Source of the DNA: CAYUIS01 sp964444825
GTDB taxonomy: Bacteria; Chloroflexota; Anaerolineae; B4-G1
Reading direction: 5' to 3'
Length of the DNA: 5,943 bases
Assembly (NCBI GenBank): GCA_964444825.1
Contig: CAYUIS010000203.1
Coordinates: forward strand, 1 to 5,943
Shown: positions 1 through 5,938 of the stretch, one piece after another
How positions within the stretch are numbered: the first letter of the stretch is position 1
Layout of the letters: each line of letters starts with the position of its first letter
The notes under the pieces: generated by a model
What the model saw: the letters and a program-made list of their open reading frames with translations, nothing else
Told to the model about the DNA's origin: nothing
The model's database searches: none
Program-made: the position numbers and the translations under genes

Positions 1-794
1 CGCAGATAAGCAATACTCTGTTCGGCCGACGTGTCAGCATCAGGCAGGGGCATAAACTCTCCGGAGACAAAGCCCTCGTAACCAGCGGCAAACAGGGTGT
101 CCAGGATCGATCTGAAATCCAGGTGTCCCGCACCGGGATACCAACGGTTCGAATCGGCCACGTGAAAGTGAAAGATCCGGTCACCGCAGGCACGGATGCT
201 GTTTTCGATCACCGGCTCCTCGATATTCATATGGAAGGTGTCGAGCAATAGCCCAAAGTTATCAGCGCCGACTCGCTCGACCAGGTCGAGACCGTCCGCC
301 ACGGTGTGGATGAGGTCTGTCTCGTACCGATTGAGCGGCTCCAGGGCAAAGCGCACCCCCGTTTCTTCTGCCACAGCCGCGCATTCCTGCAGCGCTTCGA
401 CCAGATAGGCCATAGACTGGACATGCGTCTGTCCCTCGGGCGTGATGCCCCGAATCAGGCCCAGGATGATGGCCGCGTTGAAGCGTGCGGCTAGTGGCAC
501 GTGACTCTTGATCCGTTCGATAGCCGCAGCGCGCACGTCTGGGTCGTCGCTAGTGAACGATAGCCCCTCTTCTCCCCAGGCCTGCCCCGTGCCGATGGCG
601 GGCACGACCAATCCGTGGGCCGCCACGACGTGCGCCAGTTCGTCGGCATCCACCAGCTTAGGGTCGCGAATAGCCAGTTCGACGCCATCGTAGCCCCACC
701 CCGCGATCTTGGCAACGTTGGCCTTAAAGTCGCCCTTAAAGGCCACTGCCTGGAACTGAGCGGCATGAGTTGAGAGGACGATGCAAAGTTTCAT
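1..794 (-). CDS. iolO: 5-keto-L-gluconate epimerase, IolO type (C-terminus cut by window edge)
   Basis: A TIM-barrel epimerase of the AP-endonuclease-2/xylose-isomerase-like superfamily, predicted to convert 5-keto-L-gluconate to D-tagaturonate in the cytoplasm. I read 264 codons by translating the minus strand from ATG 794; the frame stays open to the left edge, so perhaps 10-25 C-terminal residues are missing. The opening (MKLCIVLSTHAAQF, then FKGDF) and the segments AIRDP, AIGTGQAW, EPLNRYETD, DTFHMNIEE and HFHVADSNRWYPGAGHLDF closely resemble, from memory, the T. maritima TM0416 (IolO) sequence. The metal quartet of D-tagatose 3-epimerase-like enzymes falls at Glu152, Asp185, His211 and Glu246, with His188 and Arg217 also conserved. 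A GAGGA ribosome site at 804-808 lies 9 nt before the ATG. It follows iolN by 76 nt. A ketose 3-epimerase of other specificity is the main alternative; the iolM-iolN context favours IolO. Confidence 0.87.
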   Translation of the reverse strand, partial: MKLCIVLSTHAAQFQAVAFKGDFKANVAKIAGWGYDGVELAIRDPKLVDADELAHVVAAHGLVVPAIGTGQAWGEEGLSFTSDDPDVRAAAIERIKSHVPLAARFNAAIILGLIRGITPEGQTHVQSMAYLVEALQECAAVAEETGVRFALEPLNRYETDLIHTVADGLDLVERVGADNFGLLLDTFHMNIEEPVIENSIRACGDRIFHFHVADSNRWYPGAGHLDFRSILDTLFAAGYEGFVSGEFMPLPDADTSAEQSIAYL

Positions 795-820
795 CGGCGC
801 TGATCCTCGCGATCTCGATG

Positions 821-862
821 AGGGCAACGAGTGACAAGGCTCCCCTAATCACTCGTTGCCCT
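821..862 (-). other. 14-bp perfect intergenic hairpin between iolN and iolO
   Basis: The arms 821-834 (AGGGCAACGAGTGA) and 849-862 are exact reverse complements separated by a 14-nt loop. The hairpin fills most of the 76-nt gap between the iolN stop and the iolO start and ends about 12 nt before the iolO ribosome site. No U-rich run follows it in the direction of transcription, so a classic intrinsic terminator is unlikely. It more probably acts as an mRNA stabiliser or processing site, or lowers iolO expression relative to iolN; that role is inferred. Confidence 0.7.
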
Positions 863-870
863 GTTTCTAC

Positions 871-1995
871 CTACAGCACCGTGTCTTGACCGATTCGCGG
901 AAGCCCATATACCGGCTTCCAGCCCTCGCTCAGGGGTTCCCGGAGATAGGGCTCCATCTCCTCGGCGGTGCGCAGAGTCACCTCCTCCACGGGCGGCACC
1001 ACGCCGGCCGGGAATGCCTCCAGTATTTGGTCGTTGAGTAGCGTCAGGTAGCGAAGGATAGCCGCTACCGGCCGCTTGGCCTTCTCAGCCGAACCGTGGG
1101 TGGCTTTGCCCACGACACCCTCAGGTGTGGCCGCGATCTCGATGGCGAAATGACCCTCGCCCTCCGACCAGCGGCTGGGACGCCCAAAGGGATCCACCGA
1201 CTTGTCAAAGTGGCCGTCGGGCAGGTAACTCTTGCCCTCAGTGTCTACCGCATACCTCATGTCCACCATCTCCGGGTGGAGCAGCAGCCCCAGCGAGGTC
1301 TCCGACTCGTCGGCGTGGACAAAATTGGTGTCCCATTTGCCGCCCTTCTCGGTGGTGCGGAAGAACTCGCGCACCGCCCGGTGCCAGTCGATGACGCGAA
1401 AGATGCCGGGCAGGTGATACCGCTTCATAAACTGCTGGATGGCGGATTCGAGCATCCACAGATGGCCGTGGTTGTTGATCAAGATCTGCTTGCGGAAGCC
1501 ATCGTTCCACAGGCCGAGCATCACGTCGATCAGCAACTCGCGGGCCACGTTCTCGCGGACGACGACGGTGCCGGGCATACCCATATGATGGTACGGATGT
1601 GCACCATAGTTCAGCGGCGGCAGCGCCAGGTTGACCGGCGCACCGCGCTTGGCGGTGTAGCGGTGCACACCCTCCAGGATCTGGCTGACGTAGAGCGTAT
1701 CGGACGCACTAGCCAGGTGTCTTCCGTGAAGCTCGGTACAGCCGATGGGGATAAAAACGACGTCGTTCTTACGCCGGTTTTCCTCCACCTGCCAACGCAC
1801 GGTGGTCTGGATATAGGAGCCAGGCTTGCCCCACTCCACCGGCGACGGGATGCCGTACTCGGCCAGAATAGCGTCGATCTCCTCGTCGCTGGCATCCCAT
1901 ACCTCCTTCTTCAGTCGACCAACGGTGTTGTCCTCGAAAAAGAGGTCCGGTTGGTCGGTAGCAAGCAATCCTTCTGCTAACTTTTTGTCAGGCAT
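871..1995 (-). CDS. iolN: 3-dehydro-scyllo-inosose hydrolase, creatininase family (IolN)
   Basis: A 374-residue metal-dependent hydrolase of the creatininase family, predicted to open the ring of 3-dehydro-scyllo-inosose (diketo-inositol) to give 5-keto-L-gluconate. Family metal ligands are visible: Glu88 and His90 in GCTELHGRHL, Asp99 in SASDT, His176 in NNHGHL, and the acidic HADESETS segment (Glu230/Glu232). An N-terminal extension of about 75 residues precedes the creatininase core, and the protein is much longer than creatininase itself (about 250-260 residues), which fits the IolN-type subgroup rather than creatinine turnover. The ATG at 1995 has a GGAGGT site (2001-2006) 5-6 nt upstream. 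The neighbours iolM and iolO catalyse the steps before and after. I recognise the subgroup partly from this context; the exact substrate is inferred. The gene is intact and its stop at 871-873 is TAG. Confidence 0.85.
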   Translation of the reverse strand: MPDKKLAEGLLATDQPDLFFEDNTVGRLKKEVWDASDEEIDAILAEYGIPSPVEWGKPGSYIQTTVRWQVEENRRKNDVVFIPIGCTELHGRHLASASDTLYVSQILEGVHRYTAKRGAPVNLALPPLNYGAHPYHHMGMPGTVVVRENVARELLIDVMLGLWNDGFRKQILINNHGHLWMLESAIQQFMKRYHLPGIFRVIDWHRAVREFFRTTEKGGKWDTNFVHADESETSLGLLLHPEMVDMRYAVDTEGKSYLPDGHFDKSVDPFGRPSRWSEGEGHFAIEIAATPEGVVGKATHGSAEKAKRPVAAILRYLTLLNDQILEAFPAGVVPPVEEVTLRTAEEMEPYLREPLSEGWKPVYGLPRIGQDTVL

Positions 1996-2000
1996 ATCAT

Positions 2001-2006
2001 ACCTCC
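2001..2006 (-). promoter_or_regulatory. Ribosome binding site of iolN (GGAGGT)
   Basis: A near-perfect Shine-Dalgarno sequence 6 nt before ATG 1995. It lies inside the decayed iolG-like frame, so iolN has its own translation start and does not rely on the remnant being translated. Confidence 0.8.
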
Positions 2007-2061
2007 ATAGTGTTTGTGTACTTGGGCGACATCCATGTCGGCGCTGATGGCAGGAAAGACG

Positions 2062-2082
2062 AGGGGCCGTCGGACGGCCCCT
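2062..2082 (-). repeat. GC-rich 9-bp hairpin inside the remnant
   Basis: AGGGGCCGT (2062-2070) and ACGGCCCCT (2074-2082) form a perfect 9-bp stem with a 3-nt loop. It coincides with the codons for the AGAVRRPL segment of the remnant. No U-tract follows on the minus strand. It could stabilise or stall the message before iolN, or simply reflect GC-rich codons. Confidence 0.45.
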
Positions 2083-2286
2083 GCCTCAATCACCCGCCTG
2101 GCCTCGACGTAGCCCACATCGAACTGGCGCACGTGGTCCATCATCAACCTGACGCCAGCCTGCTCCACTGGCGCGATGGCCTGGTCACGCTCAGATAGCT
2201 TCAGAGCCAGGGGCTTTCCGCAGAAAACACCCAGCAGAATAAGAGCTGCCTGCGCGATGCCGCGACTTTGCCGGGAGCCATCATTC

Positions 2287-3444
2287 CTAGTTCGGCTTCA
2301 CCAGGATCTTCCCATCCGTCCGCTCGACTGACCTGGCAATGGCGTCCACCGTCTCCTCCAAACCGTAGCGAGCGGTGATGACGGGGCTCAGATCAAGCCG
2401 GCCAGCGGCGACCAGGCGGATGACGTTAGGAAAGGTCTCGTGACCGGAGTGCCCCTGCGCGCCGAATGCCTGGGCTCTCCGCACCTGGAAAGCCTCCAGG
2501 TACATTGGTACTCGCTGGGCGGCTCGCCCAATCTGGACCATCTTGCTGTTGATAGCCAGTGCCTTTTCCATCTCCGGCACCGTCAGTCCGGGAACACCAG
2601 CGGCCTCGACGTGAAAGTCGAACCCTGCGCCGTCGCTCAACTCCATCAGGACCTCGCCAGCGCTGACCTCGCGAGGATCGTACGCATAGTCGGCGCCCAC
2701 GGCCTTGGCCAGCTCCAGCCGCTGCGGCGAGATCTCGAAAGCGACGATGATGCCAGCGCCGGCCGCTTTGGCCAGGCCGATGGCCGCCAGACCGATCGAC
2801 CCTGCGCCGAACACGCTGACATAGTGCCCCGGTCGGAAGCCGCCCGCCCGCTCGAACATCGCGTTATAGGCGACGCACGTCGGCTCGGTAAGGGCCGCCA
2901 CCTCGTAGGCCTTGTTCTCCTCGCCGAACCGCTCGGCGATGGCGTCGATCTTCCAGCAGAACTTTTCGTCCACGGCAATGTAGTTGGCAAAGGCACCGGG
3001 GATGGTGAAGCCGATCTCCTCCAAGTTGGCGCAGTGATTGGGGTAGCCGTTGCGGCAGGGAATGCAGCGACCACACCAGATCATCTCCTCCGCCGTCACC
3101 ATGTCGCCGACTTTGAGGAGCTCGACGTCCTCACCCACCTCCACCACCTTGCCGGAGAACTCGTGGCCCAGGATGGTGGGGAACTTGGTCAGGCCAGGAT
3201 ACAGGACGTAGCCACTCTCGTCGGTCTCGTAAAAGTGCATGTCGGAGCCGCACACACCACAGGCCTGTATCTCCAGCACAACCTCTTGGGGACCCGGCTC
3301 AGGATCGGGCCAAGAGCGCACCTCCAACTTGGGGTTGCGCCAAACATTGTTGCCGCAGACCGCTTTGCCAGTCCGCTGCTCCCATTCAGAGATGGTGCAT
3401 TCTGGCTTGGGATCCCACTCTGCATCCAGCACTAGACCTCTCAT
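2287..3444 (-). CDS. iolM: scyllo-inosose 3-dehydrogenase, zinc-dependent MDR alcohol dehydrogenase (IolM)
   Basis: A 385-residue medium-chain zinc dehydrogenase, predicted to oxidise scyllo-inosose to 3-dehydro-scyllo-inosose with NAD+. Catalytic zinc ligands appear as Cys65 (GVCGSD), His94-Glu95 (GHEFSG) and probably Glu187 (TEPT). The structural zinc lobe has Cys124, Cys127, Cys130 and Cys138. The Rossmann motif GAGSIG spans 213-218, and the acidic Glu237 after the second strand favours NAD over NADP. About 40 extra N-terminal residues (MRGLVLDAEWDPKPE... to WRNPKLEVR) precede the usual GroES-like start, as I recall for T. maritima TM0412. ATG 3444 follows a strong AAGGAGGT site. The 98-nt gap after the lacI-family gene shows no convincing promoter or terminator, so read-through from that gene is likely. 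A sorbitol- or threonine-type dehydrogenase is the alternative, but the iolN and iolO neighbours argue for IolM. Confidence 0.85.
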   Translation of the reverse strand: MRGLVLDAEWDPKPECTISEWEQRTGKAVCGNNVWRNPKLEVRSWPDPEPGPQEVVLEIQACGVCGSDMHFYETDESGYVLYPGLTKFPTILGHEFSGKVVEVGEDVELLKVGDMVTAEEMIWCGRCIPCRNGYPNHCANLEEIGFTIPGAFANYIAVDEKFCWKIDAIAERFGEENKAYEVAALTEPTCVAYNAMFERAGGFRPGHYVSVFGAGSIGLAAIGLAKAAGAGIIVAFEISPQRLELAKAVGADYAYDPREVSAGEVLMELSDGAGFDFHVEAAGVPGLTVPEMEKALAINSKMVQIGRAAQRVPMYLEAFQVRRAQAFGAQGHSGHETFPNVIRLVAAGRLDLSPVITARYGLEETVDAIARSVERTDGKILVKPN

Positions 3445-3450
3445 AGTTGA

Positions 3451-3458
3451 ACCTCCTT
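3451..3458 (-). promoter_or_regulatory. Strong ribosome binding site of iolM (AAGGAGGT)
   Basis: An eight-base match to the anti-Shine-Dalgarno complement, 6 nt before ATG 3444. It is the strongest ribosome site in the window and fixes the iolM start. Confidence 0.88.
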
Positions 3459-3542
3459 ATCGATGTATGGTTTACGCAATATGCAGACTTGAAGACGGCG
3501 CGCCACAGCGGCCAGTCAGTCTCCGAATCTAGCGTCACACAA

Positions 3543-4553
3543 TCAAGTCCCCGACGATTCGCGCACGACCAGTCTTCCCCTCACCACGATGTCTGAGAAA
3601 GGCGTGGTCGAATCGTCGGCAGTCATCAAGGCCAGGGCCATTCCCATAGCCTGTCGCCCCATATCACGCTGGGGCTGCGCCACGGTCGTCAGCGGAGGAA
3701 AGCAGTGGGCGGCCAGAGGGATGTCGTCAAAGCCAACCACCGCCAGTTCCTCAGGTACCGAAAGACCTGCTCGCCGGGCCGCCGACATCAGGCCGATGGC
3801 CGTCATGTCGTTGTAGCAGAACACAGCGCCTGGCGGATCGGCCAGGTCTGTCAGCGTGAGTAGCGCTCGCTCGCCGCCATCGAGACGGCCATTGCCAGGG
3901 ATAACCAAAGCAGAGTCGAAAGGGATACCCGCTTCGTCCAGAGCCCTGCGGCAGCCAGCCAGGCGCTCCGCGTCATCGCTGTGGTCCGCTGGGCCGGAGA
4001 CGTAGGCGACGCGGCGGTGACCCTGTTCGATTAAGTGGGTGGTGGCCAGGTGACCGCCATGCTCATTGTCCACACTCACCGAAAACGTGTACCGTCCGCT
4101 CTGCTCGTTATGGTTGTTGACCAGAACCACTGGCACGCCGATACGCTCCAGATGCTCCAGATACAGCGCGCCGACACGTGACGAGGTCACGATGACACTA
4201 TCCACCCGCTTGGCGCGCAGCATCTCCACGGCCGCCAGTTCCCGCTCTGGCTCGGAGGCGGAGCTGGCCAGGATGACGGAATAGTCGTCCGCTTGAGCCG
4301 TGTCCTCGATGCCCTGCACCACTTCGGCCACGAAGGGATCGGTGATGGTGGTCACGACCACGCCCACGCTGTGGGTCCTCTGCGTCACCAGGCTGCGGGC
4401 GATGGCATCGGGGAAGTAGCCCATCTCTTGGGCCAGACGTTGGATATGGACCTTGGTCTCTGCCTTTACCAGCGGACTATCGCTCAGGGCGCGCGACACA
4501 GTTGAATGGGAAACGCCTGCCGCTTTGGCGATGTCCTTGATCGAGGTATGCAC
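3543..4553 (-). CDS. LacI-family transcriptional regulator
   Basis: A cytoplasmic DNA-binding repressor, 336 residues from the GTG at 4553, the usual LacI-family length. The helix-turn-helix is at about residues 5-24 (SIKDIAKAAGVSHSTVSRAL). The hinge helix PDAIARSL ends in Leu55, the residue type that in this family inserts at a central CpG of the operator. From VGVVV onward it is a periplasmic-binding-protein-like effector domain, with SVDNEHGG, CYNDMTAIG and VGFDDIPLA. I chose GTG 4553 because the HTH begins directly after it and a GAGGGGGAG ribosome site lies 8 nt upstream. Longer in-frame starts (ATG 4586 inside an operator; TTG 4679, which is the -35 box) are disfavoured. It probably represses itself, iolMNO and the URO-D-like gene through the shared palindrome. 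The effector is unknown; an inositol derivative is inferred. No specific gene name is justified. Confidence 0.9.
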   Translation of the reverse strand: MHTSIKDIAKAAGVSHSTVSRALSDSPLVKAETKVHIQRLAQEMGYFPDAIARSLVTQRTHSVGVVVTTITDPFVAEVVQGIEDTAQADDYSVILASSASEPERELAAVEMLRAKRVDSVIVTSSRVGALYLEHLERIGVPVVLVNNHNEQSGRYTFSVSVDNEHGGHLATTHLIEQGHRRVAYVSGPADHSDDAERLAGCRRALDEAGIPFDSALVIPGNGRLDGGERALLTLTDLADPPGAVFCYNDMTAIGLMSAARRAGLSVPEELAVVGFDDIPLAAHCFPPLTTVAQPQRDMGRQAMGMALALMTADDSTTPFSDIVVRGRLVVRESSGT

Positions 4554-4561
4554 CAGGGATG

Positions 4562-4570
4562 CTCCCCCTC
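4562..4570 (-). promoter_or_regulatory. Ribosome binding site that decides the regulator's GTG start
   Basis: The purine run GAGGGGGAG ends 8 nt before GTG 4553. No comparable site precedes ATG 4586 or TTG 4679. It lies two bases from operator O1, so a bound repressor would sit against the translation start region. Confidence 0.75.
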
Positions 4571-4571
4571 T

Positions 4572-4585
4572 TGCACACGTGTGCA
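4572..4585. promoter_or_regulatory. Operator O1, perfect palindrome TGCACACGTGTGCA
   Basis: A perfect 14-bp palindrome with a central CG, typical of LacI-family operators. It lies in the predicted 5' leader of the regulator gene, next to its ribosome site, and is identical to the copy at 5925-5938. Its centre is 62 bp from that of O2, close to six helical turns, so two bound dimers would lie on the same face of the DNA. Confidence 0.82.
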
Positions 4586-4632
4586 TTGTTTGCTCAAGAA
4601 AAGGCGATCCCGACATCGACCAATGGATCGCT

Positions 4633-4648
4633 TTGCAAACGTGTGCAA
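4633..4648. promoter_or_regulatory. Operator O2 at the regulator's transcription start
   Basis: Minus strand TTGCACACGTTTGCAA is a 16-bp palindrome with one mismatched pair; the central 14 bp differ from O1 by one base. It begins 3 nt after the -10 box and covers the expected +1, so binding would block RNA polymerase directly. Its place in a consensus promoter supports autoregulation. Confidence 0.82.
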
Positions 4649-4650
4649 TT

Positions 4651-4679
4651 ATTGTACCACACTTCCTAGCCCTTGTCAA
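4651..4679 (-). promoter_or_regulatory. Sigma-70-type promoter of the LacI-family gene
   Basis: TTGACA (-35, 4679-4674) and TACAAT (-10, 4656-4651) are separated by exactly 17 nt: a full consensus -35 and a five-of-six -10. Transcription should begin near 4644, inside O2, giving a leader of about 90 nt before GTG 4553. It probably also drives iolM, iolN and iolO, which have no clear promoter of their own. Confidence 0.88.
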
Positions 4680-4692
4680 ATACGACTCCTCT

Positions 4693-4720
4693 TGAGGCTA
4701 CCCCTCACACCCCAGCCTCA
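4693..4720 (-). terminator. Weak hairpin after the URO-D-like gene, possible terminator
   Basis: Arms TGAGGCT (4693-4699) and AGCCTCA (4714-4720) form a 7-bp stem with a 14-nt loop, 18 nt after the stop of the URO-D-like gene and before the regulator's promoter. No U-tract follows. The location suits a terminator, but the structure is weak, so some read-through into the regulator gene is likely. Confidence 0.3.
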
Positions 4721-4737
4721 GATTCATCAAAGATAGG

Positions 4738-5865
4738 CTATGCGCCCGCCAGGGGATAGACGCCCCACCTGTCCGCGGCATCGAACAGCGCCAAGACGTT
4801 TTCCACAGAGGTGTCGGCTTGGATGTCGTGGGTTGGAGCGAGAATGTACCCACCTCCCTGCCCCATCTCCAATATCCGCCGGCGCACTTCAGCTTCAACA
4901 TCCGCCGGTGTGCCGTTTGGCAGGACATGACGCTGATCAACACCGCCGCAGAAAGACAGTTGGTGGCCGTATTTGCTTTTCAGCATCGCCGGATCCATAC
5001 CGTGTGCCGTGACCTGAATTGGGTTTAGAACCTCCATACCCAATTCGATCAGCTCGTCTATGAATGGTAGGACACTCCCACACGTGTGATAGGCCAGGAT
5101 GATGTCGGGCTTGGCCGCCCTGTACGCATCAAAGACCCGTTTGAGGCGCGGCTTGAGGTACTTGCGCCACATAGCGGGTGACATCATAGGTCCGGGGTCC
5201 ATGCCAATGTCATCCCCGGTCAACATGATGTCGGCGCCAAGCCTGATCAATTCCAGTCCGACGCCAATGCTATAGTCGGTCACCTCATCCAACAGTGGCT
5301 CGATGTAATCCTTTTGCAGCGCCATATCGGCCAGGAACTGCTCAAGCCCCACGAGATTCCAGGCCATCTCAAAGACGGTACACTCAATCACCCCCAAGAG
5401 CGCCCAAACCTTGCCATAACGTTCGCTGTGCGCTTGGGCTATGTCGAATCTCCCAGGGGTATAGGGATCGGGAACGCAGTAATGGGCCAATTCTCGGACT
5501 GAGGTAATGCCTGCCAATGGCCTTTCTACGATTTCGTAATAGATTCCAAAGGCATGGAGCACCGGCCTGTAGACAAAACCCCACTCGTCAACCCGAAAGC
5601 CATCTGATCGGGTCTGCGTAGGGCAACAAGGCGGCGCCGTCGATCCAATCCCGACGACATCATTGCCCAAAGTGGTCAATATCTCCGCGTGGGAGATGCG
5701 ATTAGTCAGATATGCGTCGCAGTTGTCCGGCTGGATGCCGGTGACCTTGGACAGTTCGTCAGCCATTTCAGAGACAACCGTCACATACACAGGCACCTGG
5801 TCCGGCTCCTGCCCTCTCAGCGTCGCCAGAACGCGTTCCTTGCTGTTCAACTCCTTGCCTCCCAT
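4738..5865 (-). CDS. Uroporphyrinogen decarboxylase-like (URO-D/MtaA superfamily) protein, function unknown
   Basis: A 375-residue cytoplasmic TIM-barrel protein of the URO-D superfamily, which includes HemE and the corrinoid methyltransferases MtaA/MtbA/CmuA. The start MGGKELNSKERVLATLRG and segments GADIMLTGDDIG, AYHTCGS, FCGGVDQRHVLPNGTP and ILAPTHDIQADTSVENVLAL are typical of the uncharacterised bacterial branch. His260-x-Cys262 (HTCG) matches the zinc His-x-Cys of the methyltransferases; Cys306 (FCGG) is a possible third ligand. The HemE N-terminal substrate motif (PVWxMRQAGR) is absent, so heme synthesis is unlikely. ATG 5865 has a modest GGGGA site 6 nt upstream; TTG 5850, 7 nt after GGGAGG, is a plausible alternative start. 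Its promoter carries the same operator as the regulator gene, linking it to the inositol genes. Removal of a methyl group from an O-methyl inositol is a speculative role. No corrinoid protein gene is visible. Confidence 0.85.
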   Translation of the reverse strand: MGGKELNSKERVLATLRGQEPDQVPVYVTVVSEMADELSKVTGIQPDNCDAYLTNRISHAEILTTLGNDVVGIGSTAPPCCPTQTRSDGFRVDEWGFVYRPVLHAFGIYYEIVERPLAGITSVRELAHYCVPDPYTPGRFDIAQAHSERYGKVWALLGVIECTVFEMAWNLVGLEQFLADMALQKDYIEPLLDEVTDYSIGVGLELIRLGADIMLTGDDIGMDPGPMMSPAMWRKYLKPRLKRVFDAYRAAKPDIILAYHTCGSVLPFIDELIELGMEVLNPIQVTAHGMDPAMLKSKYGHQLSFCGGVDQRHVLPNGTPADVEAEVRRRILEMGQGGGYILAPTHDIQADTSVENVLALFDAADRWGVYPLAGA

Positions 5866-5924
5866 GATATATCCCCGATTATCTAAGCCGTTCTATTCAT
5901 AGCAGCTATTGCAACTGGCACGAG

Positions 5925-5938
5925 TGCACACGTGTGCA
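5925..5938. promoter_or_regulatory. Operator O3, perfect palindrome TGCACACGTGTGCA
   Basis: Identical to O1 and likewise preceded on the minus strand by CAAT. It lies 60 nt upstream of the URO-D-like ATG, overlapping the expected transcription start. The match indicates control by the same LacI-family protein. Confidence 0.82.

Larger units (their letters stand above)
1977..2297 (-). pseudogene. Remnant of a Gfo/Idh/MocA oxidoreductase (probable iolG fragment)
   Basis: The iolM-iolN gap is not random. One minus-strand frame is open from 2297 to a TAG at 1977, and its translation shows the middle of a Gfo/Idh/MocA dehydrogenase: AQAALILLGVFCGKPLALKL (the family's 'AleaGkhVfcEKPla' region), an alpha-helical stretch, then HVRQFDVGYVEARRVIEAG followed by RRPLV (the 'GfmRRFDpgY..ak..i.sG.iGrPl' region). 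Only about 80 residues of a roughly 340-residue family remain: the N-terminal Rossmann glycine motif and the C-terminal domain with the catalytic Asp/His are absent, and the EKP motif reads GKP. There is no convincing start codon; the first in frame is GTG 2168, inside the homologous segment. The frame overlaps the ends of iolM and iolN. In T. maritima inositol 2-dehydrogenase (iolG) adjoins iolN, so an eroded iolG is the best explanation. Recognition is by motif only. Confidence 0.72.

Noticed and set aside
1096..1980. Long plus-strand reading frame of 294 codons opposite iolN
   Set aside because: It mirrors the iolN coding frame, has no recognisable domain, and iolN carries complete family motifs with a ribosome site. 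It is a GC-rich antisense shadow.
871..1995. True creatininase (creatinine amidohydrolase)
   Set aside because: The protein is more than 100 residues too long, with an N-terminal extension, and sits between iolM and iolO with no creatine or sarcosine genes.
1977..2168. A 63-residue small protein starting at GTG 2168
   Set aside because: Homology to Gfo/Idh/MocA continues upstream of this codon in the same frame and no ribosome site was recognised for it, so it is part of a gene remnant.
2440..3435. Long plus-strand reading frame of 331 codons opposite iolM
   Set aside because: It is antisense to a clear zinc dehydrogenase, and its product is low-complexity and His/Leu-rich with no family motif.
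3497..3504. GGCGCGCC palindrome in the regulator-iolM gap
   Set aside because: An isolated 8-bp GC palindrome in GC-rich DNA, without a repeat copy or promoter context; likely chance.
3445..3542. Separate promoter or degenerate operator upstream of iolM
   Set aside because: Only weak hexamer matches are present (a TTCAAG -35-like box and AT-rich -10 candidates), and no copy of the palindrome. Transcription from the regulator's promoter is simpler.
4738..5865. Calling the URO-D-like protein HemE (heme biosynthesis)
   Set aside because: The conserved HemE N-terminal substrate-binding arginine motif is absent, the zinc-type HxCG motif of the methyltransferase branch is present, and no heme genes are nearby.
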